DNA of 64,000 bases from Paramyrothecium sp. XJ0827 (taxonomy: Eukaryota; Ascomycota; Sordariomycetes; Hypocreales; Stachybotryaceae). Position numbers and translations under genes: made by a program. The notes under the pieces were generated by a model. It was not told where the DNA came from. It did no database searches and worked only from the letters and a program-made list of their open reading frames with translations. Numbering within the stretch: the first letter of the stretch is position 1; every line of letters starts with the position of its first letter. The stretch lies in NCBI GenBank assembly GCA_020881915.1, contig JAJFPB010000006.1, positions 4,402,001 through 4,466,000 on the forward strand. Reading direction: 5' to 3'. Shown here in pieces: positions 40,021 through 51,267 of the stretch.

Positions 40021-40062
40021 TGGCCAACTCGTTATGTTGGCCAACTCGTTATGCATGTACGT
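40021..40062 (-). repeat. Right terminal inverted repeat of the Fot1/pogo element
   Basis: Reverse complement of the left repeat with a single A/G difference between the two internal 16-bp motifs. Confidence 0.92.
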
Positions 40063-40266
40063 TAGTGGTTTTCTTGGTTATTGTTTGGTAATGACATCTT
40101 GACGTGAATAGATTTGAAGGAAGGGAGATAACATATCGACCTAGGTAGCCCTCCGCCACAGACTGATAAGACTGACAGAGATACCAAGCAGTCGATTCAC
40201 GAGTCCAATCTTCTGATCCTATACATTGAGCAGGAAGAAATTCAGAGTTAAACATATTACACAAAA

Positions 40267-41985
40267 CTAGACAGTATCTTCAACAGGTTTTGGGGCCTCT
40301 TTCGCATTCTCTTTTTCGTGTTCCTTCCACCACTGATGTAGCGGCGGTGCCCCCGAGCAGAGCATGTAAATGGGAGTTTCAAGCAGTAGTTTGTTCATAT
40401 CCTCGTAAGGTGCCAGATTGAGGTCCTCAAGGCGATACAGCTGTATTTTGTGACGGCGTAGGAAGGCTGAAAAATTTGGCTGGATGTCAGGTGTTGAGAG
40501 CATCCAATAAGACCTTTCGAGAAAACCCATGCCCTCTCTATTCTCCATCGCAGGGAATGCTGGCGCTGGTTCGCATAATAATGCAATATCAGCTTAAAAT
40601 TTGCAATAATAATATTGTGACTGAAATAAAAGTAGGAAGCATGGAGTGAACTTACCCATCCCAAAACGCAGCATCTCGCGCTCCGTCTCTAATACTTGGT
40701 ATTTCGAGAAAATTGAAGCATCTGTCTCTAACTTCCGGGCCATGATATGCATGTTGTACAGGAGAATTTCAAAAGGCCCACCATTCCGCGTCCATATATG
40801 CCAAAATTCGCTGTTGTGTGCATGCTCCACGTAATTAACCATGTCGTGAAGCACTGCCTTCTCAATAATCCATTCAGTGCTAAGGTAGAAGTCAGCTGGG
40901 TTTCCACCTACTTCCATGAGACATGGATTGCGGGTTCGGAAAGAGAATAAGCGGCAGAAATATTGGGTACAATGGGGCCGATCACGTAACGTACTTCTCC
41001 AACATCCACGTCCTTTCTCCAAACGACTCAACCTGCCGGCCCAGCACCTGGGCTGCGTCTCGCATCAAACTCCTCATAAAGTCATTACTGCTCATCCGCG
41101 ATCTCCAAACAATTGGGTTTCGAACGACATCGTCGAAAACAGCTCGAAAGCTGAAAGGCTGTACGACCACGGCCTCTGAGTCTAGCCATAATCCGTAGTC
41201 AAAGTCGAAATGTAGAGCACCAGCTAGCTTCTTAATCGCCTGATAACTGAACTTGCCGTAATCGTTGAGCAATCTTGATGTATCGTTGGCCAGCACATCC
41301 GTTCGATTTCGGAAAAGCGGTGGCAGTATGTCGTGCATATTGATTATGTTCGTCTTGGGATTAGCTCGGTGTACGTTTTGCTCTGGCACCCGAAACCGAC
41401 TCCAAGTTTCGCCGCAATCTTCAAGTGTTGACTCCTTCTCCTTCCACGTCTCGGCCTCATTCGAGTCGGACACGATTATATATATGTCGATCTCGTCCGT
41501 GTCCGTGCAAAGACACTTGAGCGACTGGAAGAAGACGTAAGCCTCATTGAAGTGGCCCTGCTGTTAAATGTTCTTGTCGTCAGCACAAATGGAACCAACT
41601 GGGAGCTCCGCTCAGCTTATGAAGTGTGAGTTTGCCATACAAATGTCGGGAGTATGATCGCATATCTCAGATCCTCGGTGCTATTCGTTGACGTGGAGGT
41701 GTTGTCACTTGTTCCGAGCGCAATTAATCGATCGGTGCTATAGCGGCTATCTCCTGTCATTTGGGGCGGTAATCCCGGAAGTACGAAATCGTCACGAACA
41801 GGCTGTGCGATTGATGGAAGCGCATGATCTGATAGTTGAATCGACGTGGAGGGCAGCAGCCCGATCATAACGAAGCCAACGGCAATGCTTGTGAAGATGA
41901 CGGCAATGCTTGTGAGGACGAAAATGATTCGATGTCTGGTTCGGAACAGGCTCCCCGTGTCAGTCAACATTCTCTGTATCTTCAT
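40267..41985 (-). CDS. Type II membrane glycosyltransferase-like protein (DUF6492-like)
   Basis: Four exons: 41985..41641, 41560..40995, 40879..40656 and 40559..40267, giving 475 aa. The ATG at 41985 precedes a short basic tail and one membrane anchor (IIFVLTSIAVIFTSIAVGFV, residues 20-39), then a luminal stem and the domain beginning YAIILPTFQGHFNEAYVFF. The segment DYGLWLDSEAVVVQPF resembles the acidic nucleotide-sugar site of GT-A folds. The pattern matches fungal proteins of the DUF6492 type, thought to be Golgi glycosyltransferases; the activity is not established. All four junctions restore phase and family-like sequence. It lies 200 bp from the Fot1 element, which inserted just 3' of it. 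Confidence 0.75.
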
Positions 41986-42879
41986 CTGCTTCCACCTAGC
42001 CAAGGAGCGCTATGGCATACCTCGTGACAGCTCCAGTACGATTCACCGACCACCTGGGTATGGAGGTGGTTGCTTGGCTAGTCATTCTCGACTTAGTAGG
42101 GACGGGCCTGAATGGAAACGGGTTGCGATTCAATCTTGGTAAAACCAGAAGTGCTGGAGATCCACTACAGAGAGCGATGCTCAAACAAGATCAAGTTGTG
42201 AGAAGGGATACATCTTGGCATCCATTTTCCAGCTAGTGGTAAAATAGACGGAATGGAATAACTGGAGCGCGACAAGGGAAGCTGTCGCGACAAGGGAAGC
42301 TGTGTGGCTGGAATTCGGACCAAAGCTGCCCTTGAGAGTTCCGGATTAGGAAATTTATTGTAACTCCTTGAGTTCCACGTCACCCATTACCAACACCTTA
42401 TCATGCACATGTCGCCCAAAAGGGTCTAGCCTACTGTAGTACATATCCCTTAACAGTTAGGGCCCAGATCTTGAGCCCTGTGCGCGTGGGCTTCGTCTTG
42501 ATCGTTACAATCTGGCTAGACCTCCCTCAAAAGCCCTGCATAGCTTCGTCAACACCAATAATGCTACCGACAATATCAATAATGAGGGCGGCTTCCATCA
42601 TCACAGTGGCCCATTTTTAGCCTTATTGTACGGGCCCAGCACATCTATATCAATAGATCAGGATCATGAATTCGAAGCTGTCTTTTTAATAAGATGATCC
42701 GACTGTAGGACGTATAGCGAGATATTCGATGTGAGGAGACATTGTTGCCGGATTCTTGCTCTTCCAAATAGCTAGGGAGCTGTTTTCCTGGATGTCTATT
42801 CAAATAGATAGTCGTAGCTGTCCGTCTCCTTGAGTGCCGTTAGCCATCAGTGAGGTAGCTTACAAGGATCTGGGCCAAT
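41986..42879. other. Intergenic spacer, possibly including decayed hAT 5' part
   Basis: No gene supported. From about 42400 the sequence may be the unrecognisable upstream portion of the hAT relic that follows. Confidence 0.4.
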
Positions 42880-43563
42880 TTAAACCGAGTAAAATCTAGT
42901 AACATCTCTTTCCTATTGAGTGTGCTGGCGCAGTTTGAAGCTGGTAAGGAGGCGGCCACCGACGATCCAATGATGGCACTGATATATAACTCGGGCTAGG
43001 CCAAGCTAGATAAGTATTATTACCTAACTGACGAATTGCCTACGTATTTTGCGGCTATTGTACTCCACCCTTCGCATAAATAGCACTACATATAGGAAAA
43101 CTGGAAGCAGGAGTAGATTTAGTCCTCGAAGGGGTTAATGGAGGCACTATGGAGTAAACATAAACCTATTGAATTACCACTTCCTCTCTGCTAGGCTTCG
43201 TTAACGATTACCAATACGTTTCTAGATTGGAGGAATAAGTATCTATAGCCGCTACTTATTATAGATAAGTATAAGCGGTATTATAAGTCTAAATGGATCT
43301 ATGGCTTTATAAGCGCCCTTATATAGTGGTTAGAGGAGACGTAGTAAAAAGCCTACCTGAGCCTAAGCAAGCTAGTAGTGGATATACTAGCTATTCCTGC
43401 TATATCTGCGAAGCCTGAACGGCTGTTCTCTGCGGCAGGGATTACGATTACGGACCGTCGAAACCGACTTGGGAGTGATGTGATTGAAACGTTGGAGTGC
43501 CTAAAGTTATGGTTTGGGATACAAGGTTTCCGGGGCGACGAGGCTTGTATAGAAACCATGTAG
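42880..43563 (+). pseudogene. hAT transposase relic, C-terminal part with many stops
   Basis: The end is well preserved: ILAIPAISAKPERLFSAAG and DRRNRLGSDVIETLECLKLW, the hAT C-terminal dimerisation region. Upstream the same frame reads LDKYYYLTDELPTYFAAIVL interrupted by TAG and TAA codons where W or Q are expected, as produced by C-to-T (RIP) mutation. It is related to, but clearly different from, the hAT element at 47895-51259. The N-terminal half and the element ends are not recognisable. Confidence 0.75.
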
Positions 43564-43821
43564 TGTAGTATCACGTGGAATATATTAGATATATTGTCAC
43601 ACTTGCAATATATTAGCGTCTTTGCAATAAATACAATATGACCTCTGTCTATATTTCGCAATATGATATGGGCCCCTTGGCGATGCAATAATTTCGCGAG
43701 GGGTCCCATATTGCACATCATATTGTTTGTACTATTAGCAACACTGGCTTCAATCGACTCCCTGTTCTTGGAGCCTTCCGGGGAGCTCTTGAGACCTGCT
43801 CCGGAGACCTGCTCCACGGCA

Positions 43822-46390
43822 CTAGACAGTCCACCTAAACATCAGCAATGTTATCACAAGCTGGAGAAACGTGCCGATAATTGCCGTGGCCAGAGTCACA
43901 GGAACCGTCGCGTTCTGCAAATCCTCTGGATGAACCCTCAGCCACGACCTGATAAACCACAGAGTGGAAGCAAGAGTGACCAGCAGCACTGTCAATGTCG
44001 GGACGAATATGACCCAGGCAGAAGGTCGCTGCTCGACGTACAGACCCCAGGCGGTGATGTGAGAGCCGTTGATGGCGCTCTTCCGGACGGGAAGCGCGTC
44101 ATTAAGGACCTTGGAGGTGCCGCAGTCGCCCGGATTCTGGAAGAAGTACCAAGCCTCGCCGGCGAGGCAGGGCAGTGGATCAGTTTCTTTCCATTTGGGA
44201 GGCTTATGCTCGTAATTTTTATACTCTTCATCGTCGCTCTGAGGATACCGCTCTTTGTCAGTGTGGACCTCGACCTGATATCGCATGGAGGACGCTCTGA
44301 AATAAAAGCTCTTGAACTAAATGCGTGAGTCCTTATCAGCAAAACTTCATAGACAAGAGACACCAGAGAGGTTATTACTCTATAAAACTTTACTCCCGTC
44401 GCCCGCTTCCACCCCCAACACGGGAGTTTTCGATGCGCCGCCTTGAGGTTCTGGAAGGTAGTGTTGTCATCGTCACCAAGCTTGACTGGGCAGGCTATCG
44501 ACGTGTTGGGCTGGGTGTCGGCACTGAGATAGAGGACTTTACTTGACACTTGCTGATCGTGGGTATCTCCAGAGAGCTGATTCCCGGCCCCTTCTCCAGG
44601 GCTCTGGTTGAGAACATAGTCTTCAGCGTATTGATCATGGCTATCTATTTCGGGGTGCTGGACGTGGACTTACTTGTCCCGGGACATCTTGGCCACCTTC
44701 CTCTGGCGGGCTCTGAACCTCTTCCTGCGTAGCCTGATTTCCTGGCTCAGACTGCCGTCCCGGCTGATGCTGGGGCTCAACCTCGTCTCTTGACTGCTGC
44801 CCCTGACTTCCCTCCGATCCATTTCTCGAGCGATGAAGAACACGCATCAGAGTTGTATCATGGAGAAAGGCTACCTTGTGGCTCGGTCCCCACCAGAGTG
44901 ATACTGGCGGTGCAGAGGCTAAGGTATCAACGAGCTTTGGAAACAATCGCTCCGCCAGTGGTGTCGGGATATCATCAAAGAACCGCCGATGGAGTCGCAC
45001 AGATGACATCGAGTACACTCTTGTGTGGCCAGATTTCAGCTTGCCCTCAGGCTCGAATAGCGGCCACCACGATAACCGACGGCCAGCAAGGAACTCGATG
45101 CCTCGTTTCGGGAGGTCCTGGTAAATTGACAGGAACCCTTGAACATAAGAGATGTCATAATCAAAGCTGTCAGGCTTAATATTATCTAGGTTTTTGTTCG
45201 GCTCGTGGAGTGGATTTTCCTGCGTGCCGGCCGCCTCGGGGCCAGGATGTAAAAACCTGCGGAAGTTCTCTTTTAGGAGCTTGAACGGTGGTCCTTCTGT
45301 CAGAAACTCCAGCGAGATAACGACTGAGAGCACGATCCGCTTCACGACCGTCCTCTTCCATGGACATCTTGATCTCCTCTCGCACCGTATCATGCGAGGG
45401 CGCTAGGAACTGGTGAATAGCCGAAGAGATTCGACGTCTTCTGCTCCGAGATCGGAAGAAGCGGATAGCTATTTCTTGAGAAGGGGAGTTTCCTCCCTGA
45501 GAGCGCAGATCCAAGAAGAACGTCCTGAGCAAGCGTTGGTGATTGCGTGAGAATTTAGCTTCATCCATGGCTATCATGGCCTCCTGATACAGAGCTAAAA
45601 GTTCCGAATCGTTGGTGAAAATGTCCACTATATATTTCACTGCACTTTCCAGGTAGCTCGCCGCCCACGAATTAGATTCGGCTCTAGACTCAAGGTCGTC
45701 GTCTATTGACATGAGAGAGCGAATATCATCCTGGTCGTGTGACCCGTTTCTTACGCGGTCCGTATAGTTGTAGAACGTCATGGATGAGCGGCCGTCTGGT
45801 AAATTCTCTAGACTCGTCATAATTTGGTCTGATAGCGAAGAGGGTTTTGTTGAATTGACTCGACCGACGGGCGACATGGAGCGCGAGCCGGGCGGCGACA
45901 GTGTCGAGGCATAGAGGGAGGCTGTTGAGGGGTTGGGCCGGCGGAACGGCAGGCTGGACTCGGACTGAGCGAGAGGGAGAGACTCGAGGGCTGACGGAGA
46001 CTGCCGCGCCTTGGGGAGCTTCAGAGCAGAAGCCGCCGTGGGCAATGATGAGAACTTTGTTGAACTTGCTCGATATGACGAATATGAAGGGAAAGATCTG
46101 AGCTCGTTTTGCGAGGCTAGTCTGGATGGGTGGTCCTCGGTCGGCGGAGGAGGTAACTGTTGCGAATGTTGTTGCTGCAGTGCCCTGACCATCTCTCGCT
46201 TGAGCTCATCTTCCCATACCAAATCTCTTGTGATGGTAAAAAACTCCTTGGACCTTTTTACTGCGAGAATGTGGAGCAACCTTGGAAACCACAAGACCAC
46301 CACTCACGAGCTGGAAGGTTGAGTAATGTTGGAGCCCGGCTCGGCAGGCGATTCGAGCGCACCGGCTCTATGTTGAGCAGAGCTGAACAT
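43822..46390 (-). CDS. Fungal-specific membrane protein (767 aa), function unknown
   Basis: Five exons: 46390..46308, 46226..45349, 45296..44674, 44603..44379 and 44316..43822. Each junction keeps phase. The N-terminal 180 residues are Ser/Pro-rich and disordered (after DLVWEDELKREMVRALQQQ). A helical region follows (YIVDIFTNDSELLALYQEAM, FSRNHQRLLRTFFLDLRSQ), then SWWPLFEPEGKLKSGHTRVY and RRFFDDIPTPLAERLFPKLV. The C-terminal part has a Cys-containing luminal-like segment and two transmembrane helices (WVIFVPTLTVLLVTLASTLW and PVTLATAIIGTFLQLVITLL). I know this architecture as a lineage-expanded, poorly characterised family in ascomycetes that often sits near NLR and HET genes. Intron 2 (GTCGTG donor) is the weakest call. 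Confidence 0.7.
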
Positions 46391-47017
46391 AAATGCTCGG
46401 CGGCACTCGCAGGCTGTACAGGAGGTGAGCTAACTAGTATTATTATTTTGCCCGAATTCGACGCTATATGCTGTGCCCTTGTGAGTCAATAACTCTACCC
46501 AAGTCTTACTGGCTTATTGCTGTATTCCGAAGGCGTGAATATTGTATGATGGCATTTTCTTATGTATTAAGCACACCAAAGCTATTTATTAATAACCTAC
46601 ATCTACTAAAGACCTAGAAATTTATAATGCCTTGAATATAGCTGGCTAATAGTGATATAACTTAGCTCCGGACAATGTTATTAGTTTACTGAGAAATAAT
46701 AGATGAACTCTAGTGTTCATGTGATGCCACTGTTAAAATCCGGATGGTGATTGGAGCCGCTGGACCGAGGATCCAGAATCCAGCAAGGTATGTAAGTTGT
46801 GTCACGTAAGACCATATCTAGTGTCCTGTAACAAAAGTTCTTCGACCCTTGCCTACAGTTTCCAGAGCTTGAGCTTGCCCTCAAACAGTCAGTTCATCAG
46901 ACATACTACCGTTCTAGCGATCTGTTAACTAATATACAGAGTCCATGACAATCCCTATACCTACACAGCCAAGAAAGGGTTAAAGCCTCAAATGACGACC
47001 CATTTACAGAAACTGGC
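46391..47017. other. Intergenic spacer
   Basis: Lies between two divergent genes; AT-rich around 46530-46700. No coding signal. Confidence 0.5.
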
Positions 47018-47886
47018 ATGTCTTCATCGCGATTGTCGCGCCTGTTCGACAACACGAAGCAGGCACTATCTCGGGAGACCCACCCAAGGCCGGCTGTGGA
47101 GCACCCGCAGGGACTAGAGGTTGTCTTTGAGGGAGACGATCCAATCATCGAGTACATGTCATACAGAATCCTACGCTTCCATCATCTCACAAAGCCAGTA
47201 TCGTCGCATTGCATGGTCTCAACGGTCATCGCGAGAAGACATGGACGGCAGAGAACGGCGTCCACTGGCTCCGAGATCTCCTCCCCGAGGATCTCCCTCA
47301 CGCCCGCATCCTCTGCTGGGGCTACGACGCGAATACATATGCTGTTGAGCGAGTGAGCTGGCAGTATCTATACGATCACGCGAGGGACTTGGTGTCCGAC
47401 TTGTGTAGAAAGCGGAAGATGACAAACGTGGGTTCGCACCGTATGCTATATTGCGCTAGTGCTAAGCTAGTCACCTAATCCATGAGGCAGTAATGACTTT
47501 ATAATAAAGTTTGCGTACCAGGAGTATAATACTTCCACTATCTTAGGACATAGCATCATAGTTCGCAAGTTCTGCCACCATTATATTTACGAGCACTAAC
47601 CAATATCAGGTGGTTCCAAAGGTATCGGCGGTCGTGCTAGGTCACGCAGACACCAAGCCAATCATCATCCACGCAAACAATACCTCAATGGTCCAATATA
47701 GCTCAAAGCAAAACGTCGCGTAGGTTACAGTATCGGAACACCTGCAGATCATAGCCAAAGATGCCATAGATAATGTCGCACGACGATGGAAGGTAGAAGC
47801 AAGAGTAGATGACGGTAGGGACGCCTAGTCATGGATGTAGCCAATATCAATTGACAGTGTATGTCTTCAGCACGAGGTAGTGTTAA

Positions 47887-47911
47887 CCGTTTCACAGTGA
47901 AGTAAATAGTG
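47887..47911 (+). repeat. Target-site duplication and left terminal inverted repeat of the hAT element
   Basis: 8-bp CCGTTTCA (47887-47894) followed by the 17-bp terminal repeat CAGTGAAGTAAATAGTG (47895-47911). CAGTG is a usual hAT end. Confidence 0.95.
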
Positions 47912-48358
47912 CAAAATACGGTATACGATATTTTTTCAACGCCACACTGCACTGGATTGTTTAGGAATTCGGTGCACTGCACGGCATACGGTATTCCACT
48001 ATATTTAAGCAATATCGTATCGTAATATCATATCGCACGGCGTGCGAAGAGCCGCATGGCCTAAGCATAAAACTAACCACATTGAGTAAGGTTGAGGCTC
48101 AAGATAGTCTCACGGACCCTAACAAGATGAAGCCATTCACAGTCAACATATAAGATTATACTATTGCCAGATAACGAGAACGCTCAGGAAAACGTTTTCC
48201 TAGACCTCGCTCGCGTATGTTAAGGGTTTACTTAAGCTACATAATTGACTAATTTAACGTCACTCCTATTGCTTAAGCGTGAGAATGAAGTAGGTAGATC
48301 TAGGGGTCAAAAGAAAACTCCACAGATTCGAGCATTATGAGTTTGAATTGTTTGCATA

Positions 48359-50735
48359 CTATCTATTGCTCGTAATATCAGGTATAATGTTAGAAGACCC
48401 CTGCTGTTCCTCTTCTCCAATGATAGCTGTATCCAAGACAAGCTCAACGTCGTCAACCCAAGCCAATTTGTGAGACTTCGACCAGGACTTTATGCACTCA
48501 ATTGCCTCAATTATATCAATCCCTAACCTGTTCCTGCGATCTTGGAGGGTGATTTTTGTATCAGAGAAGAGACGTTCTGGCTCAGCAGACATCGCAGGAA
48601 TTGACAAAAGATCGAGCGCCATTTTGGAAAGGTTTGGATAGAGCGTTTGTTGTGTATCCTCAAGCCACCACCTTCGTACATCCTTGACTTTGATTCTTGG
48701 GGCTGATATATAGTTCTGATACTCGTCAAATAGGGTAGGAAGCTCGGGGTCCTCATGTTCGTCTTCCCATGCAAGAAACGAGTTCTTCACTAGTGGCTTT
48801 TCAACCAAGGACTGGGCCGACGATTCCGCTGACTTGGCGACTGGTGCGTAACGAGACTTCCAGAGATCTTCTACGGCAGTCTTATTGCTCTCAATCCACT
48901 CAGGATGTTCCTCCCAGGCGGTGTCAAAGTAGTGCCACTTTCGATGAGGGCTGAGGACAATAGCTGCAACATAAGCAGGTGACCGCTCTGTAAGAGTGTA
49001 ATATGCGTCGAGTTTCGCCCATCCAGCATCAATACAAGGCGTCATAAAAGCGTCATCTGCGTACTCGATTCGTGCAGCCTCAAATTTGCTAAGCAGGAAG
49101 TCCATTATGGGTAGCGTTCGATCGATTGTATGCGCGTGACCTTCTGCAGCCTTGGTGGCATCGGTGAATGACTTGAGGAAGTTGCAAATTTTTTCAGCTC
49201 AGCCCAGTCTTGTTCGGAAACTAGAAACTATTAGTGTTGTCCTCTCAATTGGATATATAGCATACGCGAATCAAGCTTAAGGTCCTTCTCCTTTGAGCAA
49301 TAGTAATCAATTTGATCTGCAAGCTCAATGGCTCTCTCAATCATGTAGTACTTTGAGTTCCATCTTGTATCGTTGTCACGAAGAAGACCCTTTTTCTCAC
49401 TGATCTCCTTAAACCTCTGTATCCGTTGTGGACTACATCGGATAAAGACAACGATGTTGTGGAGCTTGCCAAGAGGACCCAGCCTTCCTCCACTTCAATA
49501 TATCAGCGTCTGAAGGCTTGATATATTCGCTCGTAGTGTCCTTTTTAACCTGGTTTTTCGTAGGGGCTTCGTCGGGTGCGGTTTTTGGGAACATAAACGC
49601 ATGAGCCGCTAGATTGATGGTATGACCGTTACAACGAAGGCGGTGATGTTTCGCGTCGTATATGATATTGTGCCTCTCGTTCAACACTATTAATCATTAG
49701 TATTGTTCTCTCAATAAATTGATAGAGGCGTGCATTTCTGTAGAGAATTCATCAACGTATCATTCGAGTCTGCATTGTCTGAAACAAAGTATCCAATCTG
49801 GGTGACAATTCCGTAGTCCTCGACGACATTCATCACGATATGGGCCTGATTCTCTCCTGAATGCTTGCCGTGTACCTCTCGTAAAGCGACACAATATGAA
49901 ACCAGCTCGCCGTTGCTATCAATGAAGTGTGCAACAATACCAAGGATACCAAGCTTATTTGGAGAGGACCATATATCGACGGTGAAGTGTATTCTCGAGA
50001 TAGCTGATTGGAGAACTTGTCGTATACGTCGCTTTTGCGTCTCAAACGTTCGCATCACCCACTCGCGAATCGTTTGATGTGATGTAGGTAAAATCGAGAG
50101 GACTCCAGGATTGAGGAATTTGAGCAAGCTAAAAGGGCATAAGATTAGTATATGAACCATTAATCTTAAGTGTATTAGAGCACTTACGCTCGAAAGCTTT
50201 CTCTTGTTGCTATACGAAGTGCAATCCCGCAGTCTGCAATCCACTCTACATACAGTTGCTCAAACTTATCAGCGTCAAGATCTGTCGTTTCGTCATCGTG
50301 TCGACGGCGTTTGAGGGGATTCGTGTTCTGAGACATCCGTGAGAAGGCTTCCACAAGGTGATTCCTTGTTTTAGCAGCCCTTTCTTCATTAGGCGTTAAT
50401 ATATCGAGAGTAGTGTGAGATTTAAGGTGCTTGTAGATGTGTGCCGTGCCTCCATTTTCGAGATATTCGGCAGGCTTCCCTTTACAGTACTTGCAACGCC
50501 ATATAATCTGACCTTCCGTATTACGGACGATCTGATTCCTTCCGAAGGGCGTATGATCCCATATCTTCGACGTACGCTTCTTCTTCTTAAATTGAGAGGT
50601 TAACAACGGCGAAATAGATGTCTCTCCGACATCAGAATCTCCGTTGTCGCTGATAACCGACGAATCAGGGGCTAGGGAAGTCTGGGATGATGTAGCCGTG
50701 AAGGAAGCGCTAATGCCTGAGCGCTGAGAAGCCAT
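48359..50735 (-). pseudogene. hAT transposase with introns and single-base frame breaks
   Basis: ATG at 50735. The BED zinc finger (IWRCKYCKGKPAEYLENGG then HIYKHLKSH) ends at exon boundary 50188; a 59-nt intron follows and exon 2 begins at 50128. The core includes RIHFTVDIWSSPNKLGILGI and YFVSDNADSNDTLMNSL. A 47-nt intron at 49733..49687 appears to use a GC donor. The frame then breaks by one extra G near 49485 (WRKAG to PLGKLHNIVVFIR), and by one base near 49185 at a run of six A. The C-terminus holds PAYVAAIVLSPHRKWHYFD and the dimerisation motif LLSIPAMSAEPERLFSDTK, DRRNRLGIDIIEAIECIKSW. Except for the two indels the protein is in very good condition. Confidence 0.85.
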
Positions 50736-51176
50736 TATTTCGTAGGATAAGACTTGTTGAGGAAGTAGGGAAAAGTTCAGGAGCTGACACGCTTCATGTA
50801 AGGGGCATAGGCCTTATTCGTCCAGAAGCATGCTTGGAAACCAACAAATTGATTGCATTGAAGAAAAGAAGAACTGAAAGCTCTCGGAGAGCTGGCGAGC
50901 TTGTTACATACTCACTCAAACACTCAGGAGTTTGTGACGAGGCCTTTATTTGGTGGCGTTATTACTATCGGCATCAACCGAGTGCAGATCAACCAGGTTA
51001 CACTTCGTCAGTAAAAAGTCCTGTAAATTGGGATCTTCATAATGCTTCATATAGGTTATGGGGAGAATCCTCGTACTACTCGTATTACATAGTACTTGCA
51101 CTATATTTGATATCATATTTATACGATATTTGAACAACCACGCACTGTATTACACGGTTTCCGGTGTTGCTTGCAC

Positions 51177-51200
51177 TGCACGGTATAAAAATACCGTGCA
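51177..51200. repeat. 24-bp palindromic hairpin in the hAT right subterminal region
   Basis: Perfect 10-bp arms (TGCACGGTAT / ATACCGTGCA) around AAAA, 60 bp inside the right end. Related CGGTAT and TGCAC motifs occur near the left end (47917-47990). Subterminal repeats of this kind bind transposase in other hAT elements. Confidence 0.85.
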
Positions 51201-51242
51201 GGCAATACGATATTGAATATGATATTGTCTTATTTACGGCCA

Positions 51243-51267
51243 CACTATTTACTTCACTGCCGTTTCA
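51243..51267 (-). repeat. Right terminal inverted repeat and target-site duplication of the hAT element
   Basis: CACTATTTACTTCACTG (51243-51259), exact reverse complement of the left end, followed by CCGTTTCA (51260-51267). Confidence 0.95.

Larger units (their letters stand above)
38206..40062 (-). mobile_element. Fot1/pogo-type DNA transposon (Tc1-mariner superfamily), 1,857 bp
   Basis: Bounded by 42-bp terminal inverted repeats with one mismatch and flanked by TA on both sides (38204-38205 and 40063-40064), the expected TA target duplication. It encodes one transposase on the minus strand filling nearly the whole element. Size and design match Fot1-like elements of ascomycetes. It is not RIP-mutated, so insertion looks fairly recent, but the transposase has two frame breaks. 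Confidence 0.93.
47895..51259 (-). mobile_element. hAT-superfamily transposon, 3,365 bp, inserted in the NLR gene
   Basis: Ends are perfect 17-bp inverted repeats, flanked by identical 8-bp CCGTTTCA, the hallmark of hAT insertion. It encodes a BED-finger transposase on the minus strand. Subterminal regions are rich in CGGTAT/ATACCG and TGCA motifs. Sequence is not RIP-mutated, and both the terminal repeats and the target duplication are still exact, so the insertion is younger than much of the decay around it. Confidence 0.95.

Noticed and set aside
46220..46303. Extension of the 767-aa protein through MVVLWFPRLLHIL
   Set aside because: The apparent start is GTG, and the stretch begins with a GTGAGT donor; reading it as an intron joins an upstream ATG exon in phase.
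47749..48012. Minus-strand 87-codon frame across the left end of the hAT element
   Set aside because: Spans the insertion junction and terminal repeat; no motif, so chance.
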